From Magnetococcales bacterium (lineage in GTDB: Bacteria; Pseudomonadota; Magnetococcia; Magnetococcales; JADFYX01), in assembly GCA_015231305.1 (NCBI GenBank), contig JADGBW010000002.1, positions 14,015 to 76,709 of the forward strand: a stretch of 62,695 bases of DNA, in the 5' to 3' direction. The translations under genes were made by a program, and so were the position numbers. The notes under the pieces are model-generated. The model was not told the DNA's origin, ran no database searches, and saw only the letters and a program-made list of their open reading frames with translations. Positions 1 through 7,542 of the stretch are shown one piece after another (position 1 is the first letter of the stretch; every line of letters begins with the position of its first letter).

Positions 1-123
1 CAACAAATGCAGCACCCAAACTATCTGCCACCAGGATCTGGTCCCCAAGGCTATGTGCCACCAGGGGGAGTCTTTCCACAACCACCTTCAGAGGCGGTCC
101 CAGTTATTTTGATGGAAAATTGA
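1..123 (+). CDS. C-terminal end of an unidentified protein (partial)
   Basis: The first 40 codons are open in frame 1 and end at TGA 121-123. The visible residues are rich in Pro, Gly and Gln (for example YLPPGSGPQGYVPPGG), ending PVILMEN. This looks like a disordered Pro/Gly-rich tail, but no family can be named from it. The stop lies only 3 bases before the ATG of the next gene, so the two are probably co-transcribed. Confidence 0.55.
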   Translation, partial: QQMQHPNYLPPGSGPQGYVPPGGVFPQPPSEAVPVILMEN

Positions 124-126
124 TTT

Positions 127-2688
127 ATGACACTGATAAGTAAACACAAGCCGATGTTGTTTGGTTCTCGGCTCCTTATCTCTCTTATGGTTTTTGCCTT
201 TATGATGAGTTTTTCCTCAAAAGCAGAAGCTGAGTGTCTCCGTGGAAATTGTGTAAACGGTTTTGGTACTTTTCTCTGGCCTTCTGGTGCTCGTTATGAT
301 GGAGAGTTTTATAACGGAACCCGCCATGGTGCAGGGAGTTATCTGTTTGCTGATGGGTCATTATATGTTGGTGAATATCTCCATGGTGTTCGCCATGGCA
401 AAGGAACATTTGTTTGGGCTTCACGAAAAAAATACGTTGGTGAATGGGTTAATGGTCACCAGACCGGATACGGTATTAAAACCTGGCCCGATGGTCGTAG
501 GCAGGCAGGACAGTTTATAAATGATACTTTTGTGCTCTATGAAAAGGACAAACCCAAGCCAGCAAGAGTTGCAAAATTACCAAAAACATATGCCAAACCT
601 GAGCAAAAAAGTAAGCGGTTAAAACAGCCAGTAGGGCATATTGCCCCAGCACCTGTAAAGGCTATAACTCCCAAGCCTTCTATACCTCTAAAGCAGCAAA
701 CAAAAGTTGCAAAACAAGGGGGTGCTCATAAGTTTACTGTCAGACCACCAGTTAGTTATCAAGGTGGTGCACAGTCTAATTTGCCAATACGCAAAAATAA
801 TTTTTCCAAAACACAGCCAAATGTACCATTAAAAATGCAGGCAAAAGTTCAGCCCAAAGCATTGCCAAAGATGCAGGCACAGGCTCAGCCAAAGGTATTG
901 CCAAAAATGCAGGCGCAGGCTCAGCCAAAGGTATTGCCAAAAATGCAGGTGCAGGCTCAGCCAAAGGCATTGCCAAAAATGCAGACACAGGCTCAGCCAA
1001 AGGCATTAGCAAAGACACAGATTCAGCCAAAAGTTCAGGCTAAATATCAGCCAAAGGCATTGCCTTATGTTCATGCTGCAAAGGTGCAACCTAAGGTTCA
1101 GGCAAGGGCTAAGTATCCTGTTAAACCACCAGTTAAGGTTAGAGGTACTGCCTTAGCCCCCGTTAAGGTTGCGCCTACTAAAACAGCTATTAGAAAGCCA
1201 CCTTTAGTGGTGGTAGATCCTACCCTTGGTATAATTGCTGACCATGGTAAAAACAGACCCTTAAAGTCAAAGGTTAAAGAGGCAAAACAAGTTGCTGCTA
1301 TACCTTCTAAAAATGTATTTTCAACAAAAGTAAAAACGGTTGTTAAAGAAAATATTGTAAAAAGAAAAATGGCCCGTGTAGTGGTTCCTGCTGTACCGAT
1401 TGCTACTCCACTTCCAAAATATAAAATTAAAAAAGCTGTGGTTACAAAGCTTGCTTCACAGTCAGTTACTCAAGGTGCTAAAACTACTGCAAAAGTTAAA
1501 AAGGTGGCAAAACTACCACCTTTGACTATGGGGGTAAAGCAAGCCGTAAGTAAGCTTAATAAACGATTTGATGAAAAGGATGCAGCTAATACTAATGCTG
1601 TTTTAGCAAATAAACCGCCTGTTACATACAACGAAAATATTGCTAAAGATCTGGTGCTTAAATTTAGCCGTAGAGTGATTAAATGGCCAGCTAATGGTAA
1701 GAAAAGAAGAAAGAGTGTAGTTGTGGTTCCTTCTGGTTTGGCTATTCCTGCTACTACAACCTTAACCAAAAAGAAGGTTAAAAAATCTTTGCCAGTTGTT
1801 AAGGCTAAAAAAGTTAAGACTGTAAAGAAAAAGCAGGTTAAAAAAATAGCTCCAAAAAAATCACAGCCAGTTGTTAAAGCAAAATTTGTTAATGCAGAAG
1901 AGATAAAATCATTAGAACCCTCTGTGTTGGTAATTCGCAAATATTATGCTCGTGGTATAAAAGAGCTTAAGGCTGGTCGTTACAGAATGGCGGTTGCCTC
2001 ATTTGACGAGGCTTTAATAGAAAACTATATGGATGTTGATGCTTTGATTGGGCGTGGTCAAGCTTATCTTAAATTAGAAAATTATACCCGTGCTATCCAA
2101 GATTTTAACCAAGTATTAGGGATTTCTAAAAACTCTGCCAGAGTGCTTGTATTCAGGGGAAGTGCATATCGTAATGTTAAAGATTATACCCGTTCACTTA
2201 GGGATTTAAACAAAGGTATTAAGCTTTTACCAAGCATGTCCAAAGGCTACTATGAACGAGGTTTGACCCGAAGTGCAATGGGGCGGTTCGAAGAAGCCCA
2301 TGCTGACTTTAATAAGGCTTTGAAGTTAGATAAAAAACAGTATGAAGTCTATGCTGCCCGTGGCCAAGTTTTGGCAAAAATGGGTAAATATAAAGAGGCA
2401 ATCAGCGACTTTAACAAAGGTATAAAAAAACAGCCCGAGATTGCTGATTATTATTTTGCTAGAGCAAATGCCTATTCTGCTTCTGGTGATGCTGGAGCTT
2501 CTGTAAAAGATTATAACAAAGCAATCTCTTTAACTGGAGATGAGGCAGAGTATTATTTTGCTAGAGCTTTTGCTTATCAAGATCTTCGCCAACAGGGTAA
2601 AATGTGTACTGATCTTAAAATTGCTTGTAACCTAGGAGATAAACAAGGGTGTCAGATGTTAAAAAGTGAATGTAATTCTGGAATGTAG
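127..2688 (+). CDS. MORN-repeat / TPR protein with long Lys-Pro-Ala linker, secreted
   Basis: Three parts are visible. Residues 1-35 form a signal peptide (hydrophobic stretch ending near SSKAEA). Residues about 43-135 contain four MORN-type repeats (patterns such as GFGTFLWPSGARYDGEF and GKGTFVW). Residues about 600-850 contain TPR repeats of the AxxDFxxALxLxP kind. Between them lie about 450 residues of low-complexity Lys/Pro/Ala/Val sequence, including a 12-residue tandem repeat. MORN and TPR modules are protein- or membrane-binding scaffolds; the basic linker could contact peptidoglycan or surface polymers. Two Cys pairs near the C-terminus (CTDLKIAC, CQMLKSEC) suggest periplasmic disulfides. 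The function is unknown, and this is an envelope scaffold by inference only. It follows the partial upstream gene by 3 bases. Confidence 0.8.
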   Translation: MTLISKHKPMLFGSRLLISLMVFAFMMSFSSKAEAECLRGNCVNGFGTFLWPSGARYDGEFYNGTRHGAGSYLFADGSLYVGEYLHGVRHGKGTFVWASRKKYVGEWVNGHQTGYGIKTWPDGRRQAGQFINDTFVLYEKDKPKPARVAKLPKTYAKPEQKSKRLKQPVGHIAPAPVKAITPKPSIPLKQQTKVAKQGGAHKFTVRPPVSYQGGAQSNLPIRKNNFSKTQPNVPLKMQAKVQPKALPKMQAQAQPKVLPKMQAQAQPKVLPKMQVQAQPKALPKMQTQAQPKALAKTQIQPKVQAKYQPKALPYVHAAKVQPKVQARAKYPVKPPVKVRGTALAPVKVAPTKTAIRKPPLVVVDPTLGIIADHGKNRPLKSKVKEAKQVAAIPSKNVFSTKVKTVVKENIVKRKMARVVVPAVPIATPLPKYKIKKAVVTKLASQSVTQGAKTTAKVKKVAKLPPLTMGVKQAVSKLNKRFDEKDAANTNAVLANKPPVTYNENIAKDLVLKFSRRVIKWPANGKKRRKSVVVVPSGLAIPATTTLTKKKVKKSLPVVKAKKVKTVKKKQVKKIAPKKSQPVVKAKFVNAEEIKSLEPSVLVIRKYYARGIKELKAGRYRMAVASFDEALIENYMDVDALIGRGQAYLKLENYTRAIQDFNQVLGISKNSARVLVFRGSAYRNVKDYTRSLRDLNKGIKLLPSMSKGYYERGLTRSAMGRFEEAHADFNKALKLDKKQYEVYAARGQVLAKMGKYKEAISDFNKGIKKQPEIADYYFARANAYSASGDAGASVKDYNKAISLTGDEAEYYFARAFAYQDLRQQGKMCTDLKIACNLGDKQGCQMLKSECNSGM
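850..1029 (+). repeat. 36-bp in-frame tandem repeat, five units
   Basis: Five consecutive 36-bp units encode variants of QPKALPKMQAQA. The first four are nearly identical and the fifth is degenerate (ALAKTQI). Because the unit is a multiple of three, copy-number changes keep the frame. The differences between units are mostly single substitutions, which suggests recent expansion. Confidence 0.85.
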
Positions 2689-2705
2689 GAAAACCTGATA
2701 AAATG

Positions 2706-3407
2706 TCACACTCGTTGCCCCGTCCATCTAACTTTGCCGACTATTTTTAAGTTGTTTACCTCTTTTGATTGAAGAATTTGGGTTTCGTAGGCGTGGTTGT
2801 CATTTTTGACTATAACCGAACCGTCAAGTCCTCTTTGTAATCTTTTGGCAATCAGGTTGCTATCTTGCTGTATCACATAAATACCGTCGTTGCTTATTTG
2901 TTTCTCTCGCCTGTCAAAAAGTAAAAGGTCCCCAGGGTTTAGGGTTGGAGACATGCTGTCCCCTTGAACTATTACCAAGGCTAGCTCTTCTGGGTCTAGT
3001 TTCATCTCTTGGGTAATCCAGGTAGTCGTGAAAGCCAAAAAATCTACCTGCTGCTCGTTTATCCCGCCTTGCGTTGAGTCTCCAATGGCTACACCGCTTT
3101 GACTTGGTGTCAAAATATAGCTTTTCATCTTTGTGTGCTGAGCTATTGTTTTTTTACTGGGTTTTGCCAAAGCATTATCAGTAATTCGGCTAGAACCTTT
3201 ACCAGTTAACAGCCAGCTTAATGATATGTCGGTCTTCCAGGCAATTTTTAATAGTGTGCGTAGTTGAGGTTGAGCGCCTTTATTCCATATGCCATCAAAA
3301 GTTGACTTGCCAATGCCAACATCTCTAGCCCAGGTGTGAGGAGCTTGTTTTCCAATCATTTGTCGCAATCGGTCTAAAAAGCCGAGTTTAACATGTTCAG
3401 TTGGCAT
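2706..3407 (-). CDS. CI/LexA-like repressor with S24 peptidase-type domain
   Basis: The N-terminal half (about residues 8-70) has a helix-turn-helix pattern (WARDVGIGKSTFDGIWNKG) like phage repressors. The C-terminal half is an S24 domain with the nucleophile Ser in GDSM (by count Ser151) and the general-base Lys in LIAKRLQR (Lys188). In this family the dyad cleaves an Ala-Gly or Cys-Gly bond upon RecA activation. I see no AG or CG dipeptide in the linker before Ser151, so autocleavage may be absent, or use another site. It is divergent from a Mor-like activator across a 243-bp AT-rich region, the arrangement expected for a phage-type switch. Upstream GGGGTAAGGC fits an SD for this ATG. It ends 17 bp from the convergent end of the MORN gene. 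Confidence 0.82.
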   Translation of the reverse strand: MPTEHVKLGFLDRLRQMIGKQAPHTWARDVGIGKSTFDGIWNKGAQPQLRTLLKIAWKTDISLSWLLTGKGSSRITDNALAKPSKKTIAQHTKMKSYILTPSQSGVAIGDSTQGGINEQQVDFLAFTTTWITQEMKLDPEELALVIVQGDSMSPTLNPGDLLLFDRREKQISNDGIYVIQQDSNLIAKRLQRGLDGSVIVKNDNHAYETQILQSKEVNNLKIVGKVRWTGQRV

Positions 3408-3650
3408 GCCTTACCCCTACAAAAGTTAATTATACTACATATAATAGCATATTTATATAAGTTATCACACGTAAAAAAAAACAAAATTACACATATACTA
3501 TCATTAATATTTATATTAAAAAATTATGTTGTTTTTCTAGGTTGTAGGAATTTTCTTTAACTAAACCGAACTCAATAGACGATTATAGATATAAATAAGC
3601 ACACTAACCGAACCATATAATTACTCATGTATTTTAAGAGGGGAAAAGCT
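3408..3650. promoter_or_regulatory. Divergent AT-rich promoter/operator region
   Basis: This is the intergenic stretch between the S24-type repressor and the Mor-like gene. It is extremely AT-rich, with many TATA-like hexamers (for example around 3432-3457 and 3496-3530), so promoters in both directions are likely. I could not pick out a convincing symmetric operator by eye. The location is what suggests that the repressor acts here. Confidence 0.4.
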
Positions 3651-4091
3651 ATGGGAGTTGTGGGCAATAAATATAATTTAAATATAAAAGGGAACCTTAA
3701 GATGGAAAACAGAACTGTGTTTGATGGAAGTGTTAAAATAGCAAAAAGTGTGGTTTTGCCGGAGTCCATGGTAGAGATTAAATCTATAGTTGGGGTGCAA
3801 GGAGTTTTGACCTTGTTAAATGAGTGTGGTGGAACCCGTCTGTTTATTCCTCGTAAACTTAAAGCCAAACATAAATTGATTGTTCTTTTAGGCCAAGAAG
3901 CTGCACAGAAGATGAGTGCATATTTTGGCGGTGAAACTTTAACTATTGTTAGGGGCAGTAAAGCTAACAAATCTTTAAGAAACTGTGAAATTATTAACCG
4001 TTATGATAATGGAGATAAAGTACCAAAACTAGCTATTGCCTATGAGCTTACAGAACGACAAATATACTCAATTTTATCTAAAAGCTGTTAG
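3651..4091 (+). CDS. Mor-like (Mu middle operon regulator family) transcription factor
   Basis: The C-terminal half reads like the Mor transcription activator family: GGTRLFIPRKL, then GQEAAQKMSAYFGGETLTI, then a terminal HTH with ELTERQIYSIL. In phage Mu, Mor activates middle transcription by recruiting RNA polymerase. I prefer the ATG at 3651 because AGGGGAAAAGCT precedes it. The in-frame ATG at 3627 lacks a good SD, and a third at 3702 (after AAGGGAACCTTAAG) is also possible. A full Mu-like prophage is not visible around it, so this may be a remnant or a host-adopted regulator paired with the S24-type repressor. Confidence 0.68.
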   Translation: MGVVGNKYNLNIKGNLKMENRTVFDGSVKIAKSVVLPESMVEIKSIVGVQGVLTLLNECGGTRLFIPRKLKAKHKLIVLLGQEAAQKMSAYFGGETLTIVRGSKANKSLRNCEIINRYDNGDKVPKLAIAYELTERQIYSILSKSC

Positions 4092-4262
4092 TAAATAGTG
4101 TAGCATAAATTTCTTATTTAAAAGCAAACACCACAGTGTATAACAAAATAGCGGAATAATTGCACCTTTTGTTGAGTAGTTAATAATACATACTAACCAG
4201 GAAATTGAAAAAAACAACCATCACCACTCTCCTAACAACAAGATAATAATGAGAAATTTTGC

Positions 4263-4691
4263 ATGATAAAAAAAACTGCACCCATAACTACGGATACTAA
4301 GTTAAAGTCAGAAAAACGGCCTGCCATAAAAAAAACTAAAAAGAGGAGTAGTGCTGCTGCTTGGTTGTCTAAAGAAAAACGCAAGGTGTTGTTAGATAAG
4401 TTGTTGGGAGAGTTTTTGGTTCTCCATAAAGAGGCCATGGAGTCAGTAAAGAATGAAATTACAGATCCTATAAAAAGGGTTGAGGCTCTAACACGGCTAT
4501 CACAAGCTTTGGATAGAACATTAAACGCTCTGATAAAAGCCACACCGCAAACTGCAAATTTGACCATAGCCCAGGATGTGTTAAAACATCAGGTAGAGTT
4601 TGTAGAAAAAAACTTTCCCCAGCATGCTGCTGCTTTGCTAACTATACTAGAGCCGTTTGGGGCAGAGTTGATTAGTATTTTTGATGAATAA
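4263..4691 (+). CDS. Small basic/helical protein resembling the C-terminal part of DUF1804 phage proteins
   Basis: 142 residues. The first 40 are Lys/Thr-rich and disordered; the remainder is helical and ends with NFPQHAAALLTILEPFGAEL. That ending resembles, from memory, the C-terminal region of DUF1804 proteins of Mu-like phages; their N-terminal HTH is not present here. It lies 171 bp downstream of the Mor-like gene on the same strand. A phage origin is therefore plausible but unproven; otherwise it is a hypothetical protein. Confidence 0.5.
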   Translation: MIKKTAPITTDTKLKSEKRPAIKKTKKRSSAAAWLSKEKRKVLLDKLLGEFLVLHKEAMESVKNEITDPIKRVEALTRLSQALDRTLNALIKATPQTANLTIAQDVLKHQVEFVEKNFPQHAAALLTILEPFGAELISIFDE

Positions 4692-4698
4692 CTATTAA

Positions 4699-4860
4699 CC
4701 TTAAAACGGCAGTTGTCACCATGCTCATGATGCAATCTATTGATTAACCTGGCATATGTTAGAAAGTCTAGTCACCAAGAAAGTGGCTGTTAAGTCTTAT
4801 AATACACCAGATAAAACAATATTTTACATCATGAACTTAACGCCAACTGCCAATTCTAGG
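4699..4860 (+). mobile_element. MITE-like repeat, copy 1 (162 bp)
   Basis: This copy starts CCTTAAAACGGCAGTTGTC and ends with CAACTGCCAATTCTAGG, so the ends form an imperfect inverted repeat. The interior matches, at many positions, copies at 37919-38078 and 57812-57974 on the other strand (shared blocks such as ATTGATT, CCTGGCATAT, ACACCA). The flanks are ...TATTAA and TTAAAG..., compatible with a TTAA-like target duplication. The ferredoxin gene begins immediately after, so the element may supply its leader or promoter. A reading frame retained in the other two copies is broken here. Confidence 0.7.
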
Positions 4861-4885
4861 TTAAAGTGTATAAAAAGAGGTGTGA

Positions 4886-5167
4886 TTGAAAATTATGGAA
4901 ATATCATTAATTGCATGTATTAAAGAGAGGTTCACAGGCAAACCTTCATGTGCGGGACGAGGTAGCGTGGAGGTCATTAAGCTTGTTGAGGCTGAAATTA
5001 AAAAAAGGGGCTGGCAGGTTGTGGTAGAGAGGGTCCACTGTCTTGGTGAGTGTGCAAAAGGTCCAAACATGAGAGTTGCCCCTGGTGGCAGTTTTTACTA
5101 CGGAATTACAGAAGATAAAATTCCAGAATTAATGGATAGTTTAGCATCGATTATTGATAGTGAATAA
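4886..5167 (+). CDS. 2Fe-2S thioredoxin-like ferredoxin
   Basis: A 93-residue protein with the Cys spacing of the thioredoxin-fold 2Fe-2S ferredoxins (NuoE/Shethna-like): Cys at IACIKE, Cys at PSCAGRG, then CLGECAKGPNMRV. These four cysteines would bind one 2Fe-2S cluster. The likely role is a soluble electron carrier. The start is uncertain: the TTG at 4886 is 5 bases after an AGAGG, while the ATG at 4895 (MEISL) has a longer spacing of about 14. The gene follows a MITE-like element and ends at a shorter piece of the same repeat. Confidence 0.8.
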   Translation: MKIMEISLIACIKERFTGKPSCAGRGSVEVIKLVEAEIKKRGWQVVVERVHCLGECAKGPNMRVAPGGSFYYGITEDKIPELMDSLASIIDSE

Positions 5168-5168
5168 T

Positions 5169-5207
5169 TCTAGACGAAACTGTATCCTGATAACTGCCAA
5201 ATTTAGG
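5169..5207. repeat. Short fragment with MITE-like ends
   Basis: Between two convergent genes the sequence reads TCTAGACGAAACTGTATC, a few bases, then ATAACTGCCAAATTTAGG. The right half matches the end of the 162-bp repeat and the left half is its rough inverse. It could be an internally deleted copy or a palindromic solo end. It may also act as a weak hairpin terminator. Confidence 0.45.
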
Positions 5208-5212
5208 GTTGT

Positions 5213-6301
5213 TTACACTATTTTTATAGGCGCGTAGCCGCTTCCTGGTTCTTTAAAGCTTGTCACTTGACCACGATAAATCCTGGCAGTTACTCCCAGC
5301 ACTTTGTTTTGATAGACAAAAAGCCTTAAGTCTGTTTTCATGGGTTTTTCACTCCAAGGGCATGTGGTTGTCGAGGGGGGGATCAATTTTTGCACAAGAG
5401 TTGTCTTGGTGTCTAATGAGGCAAAGCGGGCACGGCTCATGCCTTTGCCAACTATTACCCCTCTGCTGCCAAAGGCATCAACTGGTTTTACCACCCACTG
5501 TCGACGCTCTTGCCAAAAAATTTCTGGATCAAAATCTTCCAGGAGACGGCAATCAGGTGTGACTTCCAGTATGGTTTTTTGTAAATCGGGGTCAACACCC
5601 AAAGCATTTAGTTTTTCTGCATTACAAAAAAGCAACAACCTGCGCTTATCTGCCAGTAGGCCGTAGGCTCTTGGATTGGGTGTTAAACAGACGTTATTTT
5701 GTAGGTATGCAGCTTTAATTCCTGCCATATAATCTTCTTCAAGATAAAAATCGCAAACACGATTGTAAATTAAATCAACTTTTTCTCCATTTAGTGATAC
5801 CCCGTTATCGTCTGCTTGTAGCTGGTCAGGGTCTACAACGTCAGCAGCAATACCACGAGACCTGAAAAGCATGGCAAATTGTTGCATTTCTGGGTAGAGA
5901 TATTGCTTTTGTGGCTCTCTATCTATAATAACAATGCGTTTGGCAATTGCCATTTTTGCGTTGTTAAATAGCTTCATCTCCATATTAAAAGTATTTAATA
6001 AAGCAGTAACCCCGCGAGGTTTGACATCAGACTGCCAAGCCAGCATCATACCTCCAGCGTTGGTGTTAACCTCTATTAGGCGTGGTCCTTCTGGTGTGAG
6101 ATGAAAATCGTAACCCATCATTACAGAATCGTTACCTGGGTTAAATTGGGCTGAACTAGGCAGCTGTGGTGTGGTTTGTTTTATATAGGCTGGTATTTTG
6201 TGGAGTTTATAGAGGGCATTAACAAGTTTGATCATGGTTTTTAGCTGCCCTTTAGGTAGCTCTACAATGCATTGTGATGAATCCGGTACAGTATCAACCA
6301 T
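5213..6301 (-). CDS. ATP-grasp fold protein, possibly circularly permuted; function unknown
   Basis: 362 residues. Near the C-terminus WVVKPVDAFGSRGVIVGK (about 270-287) is the nucleotide-binding Lys plus glycine loop of ATP-grasp enzymes, followed by KTDLRLFVYQ. The metal-binding type motif LIEVNTNAGG (Glu77, Asn79) sits near the N-terminus instead of the C-terminus, the order seen in circularly permuted ATP-grasp families. Such enzymes join a carboxylate to an amine or thiol. The start ATG at 6301 has an AAGGAAAC SD and overlaps the end of the MFS gene by 8 bases, so the two probably form one operon. The substrate is unknown. Confidence 0.65.
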   Translation of the reverse strand: MVDTVPDSSQCIVELPKGQLKTMIKLVNALYKLHKIPAYIKQTTPQLPSSAQFNPGNDSVMMGYDFHLTPEGPRLIEVNTNAGGMMLAWQSDVKPRGVTALLNTFNMEMKLFNNAKMAIAKRIVIIDREPQKQYLYPEMQQFAMLFRSRGIAADVVDPDQLQADDNGVSLNGEKVDLIYNRVCDFYLEEDYMAGIKAAYLQNNVCLTPNPRAYGLLADKRRLLLFCNAEKLNALGVDPDLQKTILEVTPDCRLLEDFDPEIFWQERRQWVVKPVDAFGSRGVIVGKGMSRARFASLDTKTTLVQKLIPPSTTTCPWSEKPMKTDLRLFVYQNKVLGVTARIYRGQVTSFKEPGSGYAPIKIV

Positions 6302-7457
6302 GGTGTTTCCTTAATTGAGTTTTATCACTAAAATATTTTGCTGAACGTATAGAGACAACCACCCCTAGCCCTGCCGCACAAGCCATTATTGCAAACAGAG
6401 CTTCTGCGCCAATTCTTTCAAACAGGTAACCAGATAACAGCAGGCCAAAGCCGCCTCCAACTCCAAATGAAAGAGCAGAATACCAAGCTTGTGCTGTGCC
6501 ACGGCTAGCATGAGGGGCCATTTCAAACACCCGTTTTACCGCTGCAACATGAAATGCTCCGAAAGTAGCAGCGTGTAAAATTTGGCCAATAATCAACAAG
6601 GGCCAGAAGAGGGTAACAGAGTATATACCCCATCGTATGGTAGCTAAAACTAATGAGCCTGTAATAATAGCAGAAAGACCAAACCGCGCCAGTATAGGGC
6701 CAGAATGGTGCATAAATATTACTTCAGAGAAAACCCCAACGGACCATAGCAGACCTATAACAGTTTTAGAATATCCACTGTTCTCCATATAAATAGACAT
6801 AAAGCCATAATAGGCTCCGTGGGAAAACTGCATCAACAGTGCTGTTAAATAAAACCAACGCACATCAGCGCGGTTAAATAGTTTACGATCAGAGGTAGAA
6901 ATTTGTGTTGGCTTTGGGTCTCCCTTAGGCAAGAAGATGGTTATCAAATATCCTGCAAATAAAAGGGCAACTAAAGTATAGGGAATTAACCCAAGCCCCC
7001 AATAGTCTGTAATTGGGCCTAACCCAAAAGAGAATAATATAAACCCCCAAGATCCCCACAAACGAATACGTCCGTAGTCACCATTATGCTTGGTAACAAC
7101 CTCCAGAGTTGTGGCTTCTACTAATGAGAGAGGGCCAGCATGAAAAAAACTGTAGATAACAGCTGTAAACAATAGTAAATAGAGGGATGAGCCAAACAGA
7201 AAAACTGTTGAGGCAATAGCTGTTGCCAAGTAGGTTAATACTATCACCCGGTAGCGGGAGCCACGGTCTGCCAAGCGACCCCAAACTGGTGGACCCAACA
7301 CTTTTACGCCCAAAGCAAGAGCAGCAAGCAGGCCGATAGCCTCAGGTGGATGGCCTAAATCGGTCATGTAGAGGGGCCAATATGGTATCCAAACCCCTAA
7401 TACAGCAAAATATAAGGCGTAAAAACCAGAAAGAGTCCAGTAGTTTCCAGGTTTCAA
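6294..7457 (-). CDS. MFS transporter, MFS_1-like / HcaT-type
   Basis: 387 residues with about 12 hydrophobic segments. It has the opening GFYALYFAVLGVWIPYWPLY and the loop motif GRLADRGSRYRV between TM2 and TM3, typical of the phenylpropionate-permease-like MFS branch. The start is a TTG at 7457 with only a weak SD; I see no better upstream start, and the next Met (MTDLG) would remove TM1. Overlap with the downstream ATP-grasp gene suggests that the pair makes and moves, or takes up and modifies, one compound. The substrate is unknown. Confidence 0.78.
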   Translation of the reverse strand: MKPGNYWTLSGFYALYFAVLGVWIPYWPLYMTDLGHPPEAIGLLAALALGVKVLGPPVWGRLADRGSRYRVIVLTYLATAIASTVFLFGSSLYLLLFTAVIYSFFHAGPLSLVEATTLEVVTKHNGDYGRIRLWGSWGFILFSFGLGPITDYWGLGLIPYTLVALLFAGYLITIFLPKGDPKPTQISTSDRKLFNRADVRWFYLTALLMQFSHGAYYGFMSIYMENSGYSKTVIGLLWSVGVFSEVIFMHHSGPILARFGLSAIITGSLVLATIRWGIYSVTLFWPLLIIGQILHAATFGAFHVAAVKRVFEMAPHASRGTAQAWYSALSFGVGGGFGLLLSGYLFERIGAEALFAIMACAAGLGVVVSIRSAKYFSDKTQLRKHHG

Positions 7458-7542
7458 GGTAGCTTAGTTTCTTTTTTAAATGAATAAATTAAACATTGTG
7501 TTAAACAGCCATTGTCGGCTTAAATATTGTTATGTGCAACCT

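Noticed and set aside
850-1029. CRISPR-like array in the 36-bp repeats
   Set aside because: The units are contiguous without spacers and encode a protein repeat; there are no cas genes.
1470-1940. 156-codon minus-strand frame opposite the MORN/TPR gene
   Set aside because: Antisense shadow of a low-complexity Lys/Val/Pro region; no SD and no domain.
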